A DNA stretch of 64,000 nt, taken from positions 744,001 through 808,000 of the forward strand of contig NZ_SRLA01000001.1 in the NCBI RefSeq assembly GCF_004745825.1, in the 5' to 3' direction. A program made the position numbers and the translations under genes. This document shows, one piece after another, positions 55,322 through 63,927 of the stretch. Below the pieces are notes generated by a model that was not told where the DNA came from, ran no database searches, and saw only the letters and a list, made by a program, of their open reading frames with translations. Each line of letters opens with the position of its first letter. The first letter of the stretch is position 1. This DNA comes from Hymenobacter fodinae (lineage in GTDB: Bacteria > Bacteroidota > Bacteroidia > Cytophagales > Hymenobacteraceae).

Positions 55322-55406
55322 CAGCACGATTGGTTATAAAAGGAGTGAAATATACAACCAAATAAAGCCAACTTACGTAGGGCCCGGCTTCGTAACGCGT
55401 AACTTT

Positions 55407-55414
55407 TACCTTTG
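55407..55414 (+). promoter_or_regulatory. TAnnTTTG promoter box
   Basis: TACCTTTG 28 bases before the start codon of the phosphatase-family gene at 55443, within the divergent intergenic region. Confidence 0.6.
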
Positions 55415-55442
55415 CTGCTAGGCCTGTTCCAACAGATTTATT

Positions 55443-56588
55443 TTGCCAGTGCGTCGTTCATTTGCGTTCAAGTGCACCCTACTGATTATTGGGTGGTTGC
55501 TGACGGCCATTGCCTGCGTGCAGATCCCGGCCTATACCTTCTGGCCCGCTGCTTTTTTCGCTCTCACCCTACCCGTTGCGCTTGCTCTTAATCTGGTGCT
55601 GGCCCTCTACTGGATGCTGCGCGACTGGCGGGTAGCTGCCTTGCCTATAGTGGTGGCTTTCTTAACGTGGCCCCACTTCCAGCGAGGCCTAGCGCTTCAT
55701 CCGCTCCGCATAGCTACCGCCGCCGAGAAGCCAGGGCAAGTGGTGCGAGTGCAGTCCTCCAACGTGCGCATATTCAATGTGTATCCTCAGCTGCGCGACG
55801 CAGATAATACCTCTTCGCGCCAGATGGTAAAGTTCCTCGCCGAGAACCCCGCCGATGTGCTGTGCCTGCAGGAGTTTTACAACGAGCCCGCCGGCACCCG
55901 CTCGCAGGACAAAACCTTGTTTCGGACGATGGAAAAGATTGGGCGAGATGCGGGTCGCGAATCATTCCTGTCAAAAACGCTCACGAATAGCGCCGGAGCT
56001 GAGTTTGGCATGGCTATCTTCTCGCGCTTTCCCATTATCAACCGCGGCACCATAAAATTTGGAAAGCTGACCCAGAACCACGCCATGTGGGTTGACTTGC
56101 GCCTACCGTCTGCTGACACCATTCGGGTCTATAATTTTCACCTCCAAAGCATGAGCATGGAGGAACGGGATATTGTGGATAGCTACTCCAGCAAGGCAGG
56201 GCTGCGGCGGAAAGGCCTAGGCCTCATGCGCCGCTACAAGCGCGGCATGGTAACCCGCAACATTCAAGTTGATACCCTGATCCGCCGGTTTGAGCTCTGT
56301 CGGTACCCGATGCTGCTGTGCGCCGACCTCAACGACTTGCCTTACAGCTACAGCTATGACCAGTTGGCCGACCATTTTCAGAATGCCTGGGCCACGGTAG
56401 GCAACGGCGTGGGTAGTACTTACAATGGGAAGCTGCCGTTTGTGCGCATCGATAATCAGTTTGCCAGCCCCCAGTTTACAGTCGACGATTTCTGGGTGAA
56501 TTACGAGATTCCCTACTCCGACCATTTCCCCACTACTGGCATCTATCGGCTAGCAAAATCAAACGCCAACGAGGACCTCACCCAATAA
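55443..56588 (+). CDS. Endonuclease/exonuclease/phosphatase family protein, membrane-anchored
   Basis: A 381-residue protein starting with TTG 55443 (GTG 55449 is the alternative). The N-terminal ~90 residues hold two or three hydrophobic segments. The rest is the EEP (DNase I-like) fold: SSNVRIFNVY near the first active-site Asn, LCLQEFYN with the metal-binding Glu, HLQSMSMEERD, LLCADLNDLPYSYSYD with catalytic Asp-x-Asn, and the final SDHFPTTG (Asp-His). All catalytic residues are present. Substrate (nucleic acid, inositol phosphate or sphingolipid) unknown; membrane anchoring and context favour a lipid or exported function. Confidence 0.88.
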   Translation: MPVRRSFAFKCTLLIIGWLLTAIACVQIPAYTFWPAAFFALTLPVALALNLVLALYWMLRDWRVAALPIVVAFLTWPHFQRGLALHPLRIATAAEKPGQVVRVQSSNVRIFNVYPQLRDADNTSSRQMVKFLAENPADVLCLQEFYNEPAGTRSQDKTLFRTMEKIGRDAGRESFLSKTLTNSAGAEFGMAIFSRFPIINRGTIKFGKLTQNHAMWVDLRLPSADTIRVYNFHLQSMSMEERDIVDSYSSKAGLRRKGLGLMRRYKRGMVTRNIQVDTLIRRFELCRYPMLLCADLNDLPYSYSYDQLADHFQNAWATVGNGVGSTYNGKLPFVRIDNQFASPQFTVDDFWVNYEIPYSDHFPTTGIYRLAKSNANEDLTQ

Positions 56589-56862
56589 AGCTGCACGTAA
56601 CAGGCTGGCCTGCCGAATCGCTCAGGTTTTATACTCGGTTGTCGTGTTCTTGTACTCGCGTCGGAACTTTATAGACTGAGTGAGTTGAGTTTTGTGCTGC
56701 TTGGTGAACCTTTTATACTTGGTTACGGAAAATTCTGGCCGATTTGCAGCCATTTTGGGTGGTTGCGTGTTGTAGACGGCTTAGCACTGACCTAGCGCAA
56801 TTCAATTACAAAATCTGCGCATTTGGCTGATGCCGTCTTAATCCGTGATACTTTTGTCCCCT
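56589..56862. other. Intergenic region before cysS
   Basis: About 270 bases without gene or clear hairpin. The only element I can name is the cysS promoter box at 56849-56856. Confidence 0.4.
56849..56856 (+). promoter_or_regulatory. TAnnTTTG promoter box of cysS
   Basis: TACTTTTG just 6 bases before the cysS ATG at 56863, implying a transcript with almost no leader. Confidence 0.5.
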
Positions 56863-58410
56863 ATGCAGCACCCCCTCTCGCTTTACAATACTCTCACCCG
56901 CCAGAAAGCCCCATTTGAACCTCTCAACGCACCCTTTGTGGGCGTGTACTTGTGCGGACCAACGGTGTATAATGAGGCCCACGTGGGCAATGCCCGCGGG
57001 CCAGTGGTGTTTGATGTGCTGACGCGGTATCTGCGCTTTCTGGGTTACACCGTGCGCTACGTGCGCAATATTACCGACGTAGGCCACCTAGAAGGCGACG
57101 CCGACGAAGGGGAAGATAAAATTGGAAAGATTGCCCGAGCCCGCAAGGTAGAGCCCATGGAAGTGGCCGAAGGGTATACCAACCTGTATCAAAGCCACGT
57201 GGAGGCTTTGGGGTGCTTGCCGCCCGATATTACGCCCCGTGCCAGCGGCCACATCATTGAGCAGATTCAGATGATTGAGGAAATCATCCGGAACGGCTTT
57301 GCTTATGAGGTAAATGGCTCGGTGTATTTCGATGTGCCGGCTTATAACGCCGCGGGCCGGGGTTACGGCAAGCTTTCCAACCGCGTGGTAGAAGAACTGC
57401 TGGCTGGCTCCCGCGACAACCTTGCCGGGCAGGAGGAAAAGCGCAGCCCCCTCGATTTTGCCCTCTGGAAGCGCGCTGATGAGCGCCATATCATGCGGTG
57501 GCCCTCTCCTTGGAGCGACGGTTTCCCTGGCTGGCACTTGGAGTGCTCGGCCATGAGCCGCAAGTACCTCGGCGACGAGTTTGATATCCATGGAGGTGGC
57601 CTAGACCTGATGTTTCCGCACCACGAGTGCGAAATTGCCCAGAGCCAGGCCTGCAACCATCCCACCAACGAGGCGCGGGTATGGATGCACAACAACATGA
57701 TTACGGTGAACGGCCAGAAGATGAGTAAGTCGGTGGGCAATTTCATCACCATCAGCCAGCTGTTTGAGGGCACCAATACCACCTTGGCGCAGGCCTACTC
57801 ACCCATGACGGCCCGGTTCTTCTTGCTTCAGGCGCATTACCGCAGCACTGTCGACATTACCGATGAAGGCTTGCAGGCGGCTCGCAAAGGCTACCGCAAG
57901 CTCATGAACGGCCTACGCCTCCTCGATAAGCTCAACGAAGCCAGCTTGTCGTCGGAAGTTATTAAGGCGCGCACCGTGCAGCCCATGACGGAAGGCCAAG
58001 CGCCCGATACGACCAAGGGCGACGCCGAGCTGCGCAAGCTCGTAGCCGACTGCTTCGCCGGTCTCAACGACGATTTGAACACGGCAAAGGCTATTGCTAG
58101 TCTGTTCAATCTGCTGCGTAAGCTCAACGGTTTCTTCGCGAACCTAACCACGCTGGCCACAGTAAGCGCCGCCGCGCTACAAGAAGCCACCGAGGCCTAC
58201 CGTACCCTCGTGACTGACATTCTGGGCTTGGTAGATGAGCCGCGGGCTAAAGCGGAAGACCTACTGCGCCTGACGTTGGAGTTTTACCAGGAAGCCAAAG
58301 TCACGAAAGCTTACGACAAGGTAGACCAGATTAGGGCTGCGCTCAAGGAGCAGGGCATAGTCGTGAAAGACACCAAAGCTGGCATCGACTGGGCCTATAG
58401 CGAGGATTAA
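56863..58410 (+). CDS. cysS: Cysteine--tRNA ligase
   Basis: A 515-residue class I synthetase that charges tRNA-Cys. The start ATG 56863 aligns with the usual N terminus ([15 protein letters not shown]). The HIGH-type motif is HVGN at residues 40-43, with the zinc Cys in [18 protein letters not shown] and [11 protein letters not shown] provide further zinc/Cys ligands; KMSKS is at 286-290. The gene is complete and of usual length. A promoter-like box is almost adjacent to the ATG. Confidence 0.97.
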   Translation: MQHPLSLYNTLTRQKAPFEPLNAPFVGVYLCGPTVYNEAHVGNARGPVVFDVLTRYLRFLGYTVRYVRNITDVGHLEGDADEGEDKIGKIARARKVEPMEVAEGYTNLYQSHVEALGCLPPDITPRASGHIIEQIQMIEEIIRNGFAYEVNGSVYFDVPAYNAAGRGYGKLSNRVVEELLAGSRDNLAGQEEKRSPLDFALWKRADERHIMRWPSPWSDGFPGWHLECSAMSRKYLGDEFDIHGGGLDLMFPHHECEIAQSQACNHPTNEARVWMHNNMITVNGQKMSKSVGNFITISQLFEGTNTTLAQAYSPMTARFFLLQAHYRSTVDITDEGLQAARKGYRKLMNGLRLLDKLNEASLSSEVIKARTVQPMTEGQAPDTTKGDAELRKLVADCFAGLNDDLNTAKAIASLFNLLRKLNGFFANLTTLATVSAAALQEATEAYRTLVTDILGLVDEPRAKAEDLLRLTLEFYQEAKVTKAYDKVDQIRAALKEQGIVVKDTKAGIDWAYSED

Positions 58411-58541
58411 GTTTCGACTCTGAAGAAGGCCGTGCCGCAAGATATGGAAGGAACTGGCCTAGCGGCTGCTCCAGACTGCTTGCGGCGCGGCCTACTCTGC
58501 GGTACTATCTTTCCTTGTCCGCTCCTGAAGTACCTTGTAGT

Positions 58542-58639
58542 CCGAAGCTCCAGCTTTGGGCCTCGTTGAACGAGCCGCACTGTGCCGACGCAACGAGCAT
58601 CGTTCCACGTCAGCCACACGCGCGAAGCTGGAGCTTCGC
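58542..58639. repeat. Structured inverted-repeat element (MITE/REP-like)
   Basis: About 98 bases with inverted ends: CCGAAGCTCCAGCTTTGGG (58542-58560) against CGCGAAGCTGGAGCTTCGC (58621-58639), 15-16 of 19 matching after reverse complementing. Inside are CTCGTTGAACGAG (58562-58574), GCAC-T-GTGC (58577-58585) and AACGAGCATCGTT (58592-58604). It lies directly upstream of the glutaminyl cyclase gene. Confidence 0.5.
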
Positions 58640-58660
58640 ACTCCCATTCGCTTCTGCCCC

Positions 58661-59695
58661 ATGAATTTTACTCGTCTTGCCCCCGTCGCCCTGGCCTCGT
58701 TGCTGCTACTCACGGCTTGCCCGGAGAAGAAGAGCACTACTGAGGAGACTACTACCGCCCCGGAGCAACCCAGCACCCCCAAAGCCCCCGCCTTCAACGC
58801 TGATTCTGCCTACACCTTTACGGCCAAGCAGGTCGCGTTCGGTCCTCGCGTGCCTAACAGCTCGGCCCACGTAAAAACCGGCGACTGGATTGTGCAGAAG
58901 TTTAAGGCGCTAGGCCTCTCCGTAAAGGAGCAGCCATTTACGGCCATGGCGTTTGATGGCAAGATGCTGCGCTCCCGCAATATTGTGGCTCAGTACCAGC
59001 CACAGGCCGCTCGGCGCATTGCCATTTTCACGCACTGGGATACCCGCCCCTTCGCTGATAAGGACAAGACCAAAAAGAACGCTCCGCTTGATGGTGCCTC
59101 CGATGGGGCCAGCGGCGTGGGAATTGCCTTAGAAATGGCCCGCGTGTTGGCTGCCCAGCAAGGAGATGCAGCGCCGGGCGTGGGCGTTGACTTTATCCTG
59201 TTCGACTCCGAGGATTACGGTTACGACAGCAGCACCCAGGGTGAAAAAGAAAACCTGCTGGCCCGCCAAGAGGCCAACGGCGAATCGAGCTGGTGCCTGG
59301 GCTCACAGTACTGGGCTAAACACATGCTGCCGACAAACTACAAGCCCAGCTACGGCATTCTGCTGGATATGGTAGGCGCCAAAGACGCCAAGTTTAGCCG
59401 CGAAGAACTCTCCCGCCAGCAGGCTCGCGACGTGGTAGATAAGGTGTGGAACACGGCTTCTCAGCTCGGCTTCTCCGACTTCTTCCTCTTTAACGACAGC
59501 TACGGCATTACCGACGACCACGTGTACACCAACCAAGCTGGCGTGCGCACCATCGACATCATCGACCACGTGCCAGTCGGTGATGAGTACTTCCCCGCCT
59601 ACCACCATACCACCCAAGACAACATGAGCATCATTGATAAACGCACGCTCAAAGCCGTCGGCCAGACGGTGCTCACCACCATTTACGGCGAGTAA
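58661..59695 (+). CDS. Glutaminyl-peptide cyclotransferase (M28-type), lipoprotein
   Basis: A 344-residue protein from ATG 58661 with a lipoprotein signal (LLTAC). The catalytic part is M28-fold: IFTHWDTRPFAD, DGASDGASGVGIALEMARV with the zinc Asp, LFDSEDYG with the zinc Glu, SSWCLGSQYWAKH and the C-terminal zinc His region. These closely resemble the type II glutaminyl cyclases of Bacteroidota (Porphyromonas/Prevotella), which convert N-terminal Gln of exported proteins to pyroglutamate. Several exported proteins here have signal cleavage before Gln. An MITE-like element precedes the gene. Confidence 0.88.
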   Translation: MNFTRLAPVALASLLLLTACPEKKSTTEETTTAPEQPSTPKAPAFNADSAYTFTAKQVAFGPRVPNSSAHVKTGDWIVQKFKALGLSVKEQPFTAMAFDGKMLRSRNIVAQYQPQAARRIAIFTHWDTRPFADKDKTKKNAPLDGASDGASGVGIALEMARVLAAQQGDAAPGVGVDFILFDSEDYGYDSSTQGEKENLLARQEANGESSWCLGSQYWAKHMLPTNYKPSYGILLDMVGAKDAKFSREELSRQQARDVVDKVWNTASQLGFSDFFLFNDSYGITDDHVYTNQAGVRTIDIIDHVPVGDEYFPAYHHTTQDNMSIIDKRTLKAVGQTVLTTIYGE

Positions 59696-59719
59696 TTCTG
59701 GCTTGGCTAGAAGAATTGG

Positions 59720-59753
59720 AAAGCCCCAGCAGCAGAAACTGTTGGGGCTTTTC
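59720..59753. terminator. Terminator between convergent cyclase and GNAT genes
   Basis: AAGCCCCAGCAG... with ...CTGTTGGGGCTTTT, ~12 paired bases, T run on the plus side and A run on the left for the minus side. Confidence 0.8.
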
Positions 59754-59775
59754 GTTTGCGTAGTCAAAGCTTGAC

Positions 59776-60291
59776 CTAGGCCAGCAGCTTATAATACACC
59801 ACAGTCGGTTCTAAAGCGCCACTGCCTACGCGGGCAAAAGCCGGAATAGCGCCCGCCGCGGTGTAGCCCAGCTTTTGGTACAGTAGCTCCGAAGGGGCAC
59901 CTTGCAGCGTATCCAGCACGAGGGTGGTGCGGTGCAAGCGCCGAGCCTCCGCTTCCAGGGTTTGCATGAGTTGTTGGGCCAGGCCGCGCCGCCGGGCGTG
60001 GCTGTGCACGAGCAGCTTAGCTACCTCGGCGCGGTGGAGGCCATTGGGCTTGGTGGCTAAATCGAGCTGCACGGTGCCTAGTATGGTGCCTGCTTCCTCT
60101 GCAATCCAAAGAAGGCGGTTGCCAGCCTGCATGGCGTCGGCAACACCTTGCCAGAACTGTCGGGCAACATCCAGGGCCAACGGGGGCAAGTAGCCCACGG
60201 AGGCACCGCCATCAACGGCATCTTGCAGCAGGTGCGCTAGGCCATTTAGGTAAGGTGGTAGCTCCGCAGTGGACAGCATTCGAATTGTCAT
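59776..60291 (-). CDS. GNAT-family N-acetyltransferase
   Basis: A 171-residue acetyltransferase from ATG 60291. The acetyl-CoA motif is visible (AEVAKLLVHSHARRRGLAQQLMQTLEAEARR), with preceding strands ILGTVQLDLATK and a final LGYTAAGAIPAFAR. It acetylates an unknown small molecule or protein. The stop TAG is in a GGCCTAG word (59776-59778). It starts 19 bases after the LD-carboxypeptidase gene, so the two may form an operon. Confidence 0.9.
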   Translation of the reverse strand: MTIRMLSTAELPPYLNGLAHLLQDAVDGGASVGYLPPLALDVARQFWQGVADAMQAGNRLLWIAEEAGTILGTVQLDLATKPNGLHRAEVAKLLVHSHARRRGLAQQLMQTLEAEARRLHRTTLVLDTLQGAPSELLYQKLGYTAAGAIPAFARVGSGALEPTVVYYKLLA

Positions 60292-60310
60292 CGAGCTTGA
60301 AAAATAACAG

Positions 60311-61216
60311 TTATAAATACTCCAGGCGGGCGCCGGTGGCATCTACAGTCAGGCGGGCTTCACGGCCGCAGATCAGGGCCATGTTCTGAGGCTCGTGGCC
60401 TACGGGGAAGCCGTGGGCCACGGGGAAGCCGTACTTGCCAGCGTAGTGGTCGATTATTTCGTTGGGCGTTTGGCCGTAGGGTACGGTGTTGTCTTGCGGG
60501 TTGGTGAAGTGGCCTACGAGCAGCCCAGCTAGGTCACGGAGCTTGCCGGTGCGGTCGAGGTGTACCATCATCCTATCAATGGCGTAGAGATACTCATCAA
60601 TATCCTCCAGAAACAGGATGCGGCCGGCAGTGGGACAGTCGGAGCGGGTGCCGGTGAGGGTTTGCAGCAGGCTCAGGTTGCCGCCCGTTAGTTCGCCGGT
60701 AGCGGTACCTAGGCGGTTGAGCGGGTGCGCCGACACAGTGTAGGCCACTGCTTCATCAAACAAGGCCCGCCGCAGGCTTTCCAACGATTCTTCGCCCCCC
60801 TCCTGATGAAACAGCATGGGCATCACCCCGTGGATGCTCTGGTGGCCTAGCGCCAGCAAATGACTGTTCAGGGCGGTGATGTCAGAGAAGCCAGCCACCC
60901 ATTTGGGGTCCTGAGCAAAGCGGGAGAAATCAATCGAGTCGATGATACGGGTGGTGCCGTAGCCGCCGCGGGCCGATAGGATGGCTCGGATGCTGGGGTC
61001 GTCGAGCTGCCGCTGCAGGTCGCGGGCGCGCACCTCGTCGGAGCCTCCAAACTGATGTTGGGCAGTAGTCGTGCTTTCGCCCAGCACTACCTCCAGCCCC
61101 CAGTTTTGCAGGGTGGCGACGGCAGCAGCTAGTTCCTCGGGCGAAGCTTTGCGGGCAGTACAAACAATGGCTACTTTATCGCCAGAACGAAGGGGGCGTG
61201 GCGCGGTGGCTGCCAT
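60311..61216 (-). CDS. LD-carboxypeptidase (S66 family)
   Basis: A 301-residue protein from ATG 61216. S66 peptidases cleave the L,D bond in recycled muropeptides (LdcA) or microcins (MccF). The Ser nucleophile region is VAGFSDITAL; Glu and His are in FLEDIDEYLYAID and FPVAHGFPVGHEPQN. Sequence ARGGYGTTRIIDSIDF is the usual LdcA motif. It fits cell-wall recycling; MccF-type immunity is an alternative. Upstream of the GNAT gene on the same strand. Confidence 0.9.
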   Translation of the reverse strand: MAATAPRPLRSGDKVAIVCTARKASPEELAAAVATLQNWGLEVVLGESTTTAQHQFGGSDEVRARDLQRQLDDPSIRAILSARGGYGTTRIIDSIDFSRFAQDPKWVAGFSDITALNSHLLALGHQSIHGVMPMLFHQEGGEESLESLRRALFDEAVAYTVSAHPLNRLGTATGELTGGNLSLLQTLTGTRSDCPTAGRILFLEDIDEYLYAIDRMMVHLDRTGKLRDLAGLLVGHFTNPQDNTVPYGQTPNEIIDHYAGKYGFPVAHGFPVGHEPQNMALICGREARLTVDATGARLEYL

Positions 61217-61347
61217 AGGAACAGGAGTAAAAAGAGTGCTGGCGGCAAACCTACACAACCTCTGCGGCGGATGCCAAGTATAGGATTGGCAGAATATAAG
61301 TAATTTCTACTCAGGTTACCGGTTTCAACACTGCTATAGCTCACCGT

Positions 61348-62568
61348 ATGAAACACGTTTTTACACTTCTGCTTCTCTTATCTCTAACGCAGTTTAGCCA
61401 AGCGCAAAGCCGGATCGACACAACAGGAGGTCGGTATTACAAGCCGCTTTTCAGCACCGTGGCCCGCACAACCGTGGCCTACGGCTCGTCGGTAAACTAC
61501 CTCGGCAATGCCGCCTCGCTTAGCTTAGATGTATATCAGCCGGAGGGAGACACGGTGAGGCGCCGGCCGCTGCTGGTGTTTGCCCACGGCGGTGGCTTTG
61601 TATCCGGCAATCGGACCGACCAAGATGTAGTGGAGCTGTGCACTCGGTTTGCCAAGATGGGATACGTCACGGCCAGCATCGATTACCGAATTGTGTTTCT
61701 ACCCTACGATACCATTAACCTGGGCCGGGCTGCTATCCGAGCGGCGCAGGACATGCGCGCGGCCGTGCGCTTCTTCCGCCAGGATGCCGCTACCACAAAA
61801 ACCTACCGCATCCACCCCGACTTTATCTATGTGGGCGGGACTTCGGCCGGAGCCGTCACGGCACTGGAAACGGCTTACCTGGACAAGGAAGCGGAGGTTC
61901 CCACCTACATAGGCCTAGCCACATTGGGCGGGCTCGAAGGCAGCAGTGGCAACCCCGGCTACTCCAGCAAAGTACGCGGAGCTATCAACCTGAGTGGTGC
62001 GATAGGCAGCCCCACCTGGATAGAAGCCGGCGACGTACCATTCGTGAGCTTGCACGGCACCACCGATGCCGTGCTGCCCTACGCTGGTGGTAAAGTGGGC
62101 AGTTTGCTGCCGCCGTTGAAAGTGTATGGCAGCGCGCCCCTGCACACACGGGCCCTGGCCGTAGGAGTTCAGAACCCGTTTTACACCTTTAAAGGAGCCG
62201 GCCACGTGCCCTTTTCGGGTACCTCGGCGGCGCAAGTGGCCTACATGGATACTACGGTGCGCTTCGTGCGTGACTTTCTGCGCCCCCTGCTGCGGCAGCC
62301 CAGCACCGTTACCGCTACGAAAACTAACTCAAGTGCGGCAGTGCTACAGGCCTACCCAGTACCCGCGGCCACCGCAGTGCGCCTGACCTGGCCTACCAGC
62401 AGTACTTTCCGGTCCACCGCCGTGCAGGTGCTCGACGTAACGGGCCGCGTGGTGCGGCGCCTGCAGTGGGAGCAGCCCGAACTGCTGATTGCGCGCGAAA
62501 ACCTACGGGCTGGTACGTACATAGTGCAGGCCGAGGGGGTAGGTACCCGCCGTGTGGTGTTCGAGTAA
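61348..62568 (+). CDS. Secreted alpha/beta hydrolase with T9SS type A sorting domain
   Basis: A 406-residue protein with signal peptide (cut near AQ, residue ~20). The alpha/beta-hydrolase has oxyanion HGGGF, nucleophile in GGTSAGAV, acid Asp in HGTTDAVLPY and His in AGHVPFSG. The last ~70 residues are a T9SS type A tail (YPVPAATAVRLTWPTS, VLDVTGRVVRRLQWE, LRAGTYIVQAEG). Esterase activity on an extracellular ester is likely. A close paralog without the tail follows at 62695. Confidence 0.9.
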   Translation: MKHVFTLLLLLSLTQFSQAQSRIDTTGGRYYKPLFSTVARTTVAYGSSVNYLGNAASLSLDVYQPEGDTVRRRPLLVFAHGGGFVSGNRTDQDVVELCTRFAKMGYVTASIDYRIVFLPYDTINLGRAAIRAAQDMRAAVRFFRQDAATTKTYRIHPDFIYVGGTSAGAVTALETAYLDKEAEVPTYIGLATLGGLEGSSGNPGYSSKVRGAINLSGAIGSPTWIEAGDVPFVSLHGTTDAVLPYAGGKVGSLLPPLKVYGSAPLHTRALAVGVQNPFYTFKGAGHVPFSGTSAAQVAYMDTTVRFVRDFLRPLLRQPSTVTATKTNSSAAVLQAYPVPAATAVRLTWPTSSTFRSTAVQVLDVTGRVVRRLQWEQPELLIARENLRAGTYIVQAEGVGTRRVVFE

Positions 62569-62642
62569 CTCACCTGACGATCTACAACAGGCGTAGCAGG
62601 AATTGCCAGAAATCCAGATACTGCGAGCGGTGGCCTAGGCCG

Positions 62643-62650
62643 TATCTTTG
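62643..62650 (+). promoter_or_regulatory. TAnnTTTG promoter box
   Basis: TATCTTTG 44 bases before ATG 62695 of the second hydrolase gene; indicates a separate transcript. Confidence 0.5.
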
Positions 62651-62694
62651 TGGCAGACAGCACTAGCAGTAGGCTGCAACACACCGATTTTGGC

Positions 62695-63915
62695 ATGAAG
62701 TATTTCTGGTTGCTGGCTGTGCTGGCAACGCTGTTTCTGGCGCCGCTGGTAGGGCAGGCGCAAATTGATACTACGCGGGGACGCTACTATCAGCCACGCT
62801 TTCGGCAAGTGACGGTGCAGCGCGATGTAGAGTTTGCCCAGGCTACTACTTTCCTCGGCCGGACCCAAACGCTGTACATGGATGTGTACCAGCCGGCCGG
62901 TGATACTGTGCGCCGTCGGCCACTCATTGTGCTGGCCCACGAAGGCGGCTTTCTCACCGGTACTCGCGACGATGCCATCATGACGGCCCTATGCACTCGG
63001 CTAGCCAAGTTGGGATACGTCACGGCCAGTATTGATTACCGGCTTTATTTCTTCCCATTTGATACCGTGGGTATCGGCCGGGCCGCCGTCCGTGCCACCC
63101 AGGACATGCGGGCGGCCATTCGGTTCTTTCGGCACGATGCCGCCACCACTCGCAAATACCGGGTGCACCCGCAGTACATTTTCGTGGGTGGTAGCTCGGC
63201 CGGTGGCTTTATGTCGCTGCTTACGGCGTACATGGATAAGCCCGCGGAGGTACCCGCTTACCTAGGTCTGGCCGACCTAGGTGGCCTAGAAGGCACCGGT
63301 GGCCACCCGCGCTACAGCAGCCGTCCGCGGGGCGTGGTAAACATGTGCGGGGCCCTGGCCGATTTGCGCTGGTTGCAACCCGGCGATATTCCCGTCTGCA
63401 ATATCCATGGCACCCGCGACGGGCTGATACCCTACGGCAAGGGCCACGTTGGCAACCCCTTACCGGCTCAGCGCGTGTACGGCGGCGGGGCCATCAGTGC
63501 CCGAGCTACGGCCGTGGGCGTGCCCAATGTGTTGCGGCGCCTGCGTGGGGCCGGGCACGTGCCCTACTCCGTGGAGCCCGTGTATCTGGATACTGTGTTT
63601 ACCACCGCCCGTGATTTTCTGCGGCCGTTACTGGGGGCCGGAGCACCAGGGCCGCTGCTAGCCGCCGCTCTCAAACCCCAACCGCTGGCCGTGGCCTTAC
63701 TCGCGCCGCGCCGCATTCGGTTGATTCCGCCGCCTCCACCGGAAAGCAAGCCGGTGCAACTGGTTGGCCTTCCTCCGGTGATAGCGCCGGACAGTAGCCA
63801 AGTACGTCCATTAGATTCTGACGAAGTGCAGTCGGCTAGGCCACCTGAGTCAGGGGCACCAGCTCCTGAACCTGCCCCGAGAATCGCCCCGACGCTAACG
63901 GATAGGCCTAGGTAG
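62695..63915 (+). CDS. Secreted alpha/beta hydrolase, paralog of the preceding gene, without T9SS tail
   Basis: A 406-residue protein from ATG 62695 with a signal peptide (cut near QAQ). The first ~300 residues are clearly homologous to the neighbour at 61348 in the same order (GYVTASIDYRL, GSSAGGF nucleophile, HGTRDGLIPY acid, GAGHVPYS His). The oxyanion-hole region is HEGGF rather than HGGGF. The C-terminal T9SS domain is absent and replaced by a Pro-rich tail (PPPPPESKP, PAPEPAPRIAP). It may stay in the periplasm or be exported otherwise. Tandem duplication followed by tail loss is likely. Confidence 0.88.
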   Translation: MKYFWLLAVLATLFLAPLVGQAQIDTTRGRYYQPRFRQVTVQRDVEFAQATTFLGRTQTLYMDVYQPAGDTVRRRPLIVLAHEGGFLTGTRDDAIMTALCTRLAKLGYVTASIDYRLYFFPFDTVGIGRAAVRATQDMRAAIRFFRHDAATTRKYRVHPQYIFVGGSSAGGFMSLLTAYMDKPAEVPAYLGLADLGGLEGTGGHPRYSSRPRGVVNMCGALADLRWLQPGDIPVCNIHGTRDGLIPYGKGHVGNPLPAQRVYGGGAISARATAVGVPNVLRRLRGAGHVPYSVEPVYLDTVFTTARDFLRPLLGAGAPGPLLAAALKPQPLAVALLAPRRIRLIPPPPPESKPVQLVGLPPVIAPDSSQVRPLDSDEVQSARPPESGAPAPEPAPRIAPTLTDRPR

Positions 63916-63927
63916 AGTCGCCTTGGT

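Noticed and set aside
60311..61216. MccF-type microcin immunity as the role of the S66 peptidase
   Set aside because: No microcin biosynthesis genes nearby; cell-wall recycling is the simpler reading.
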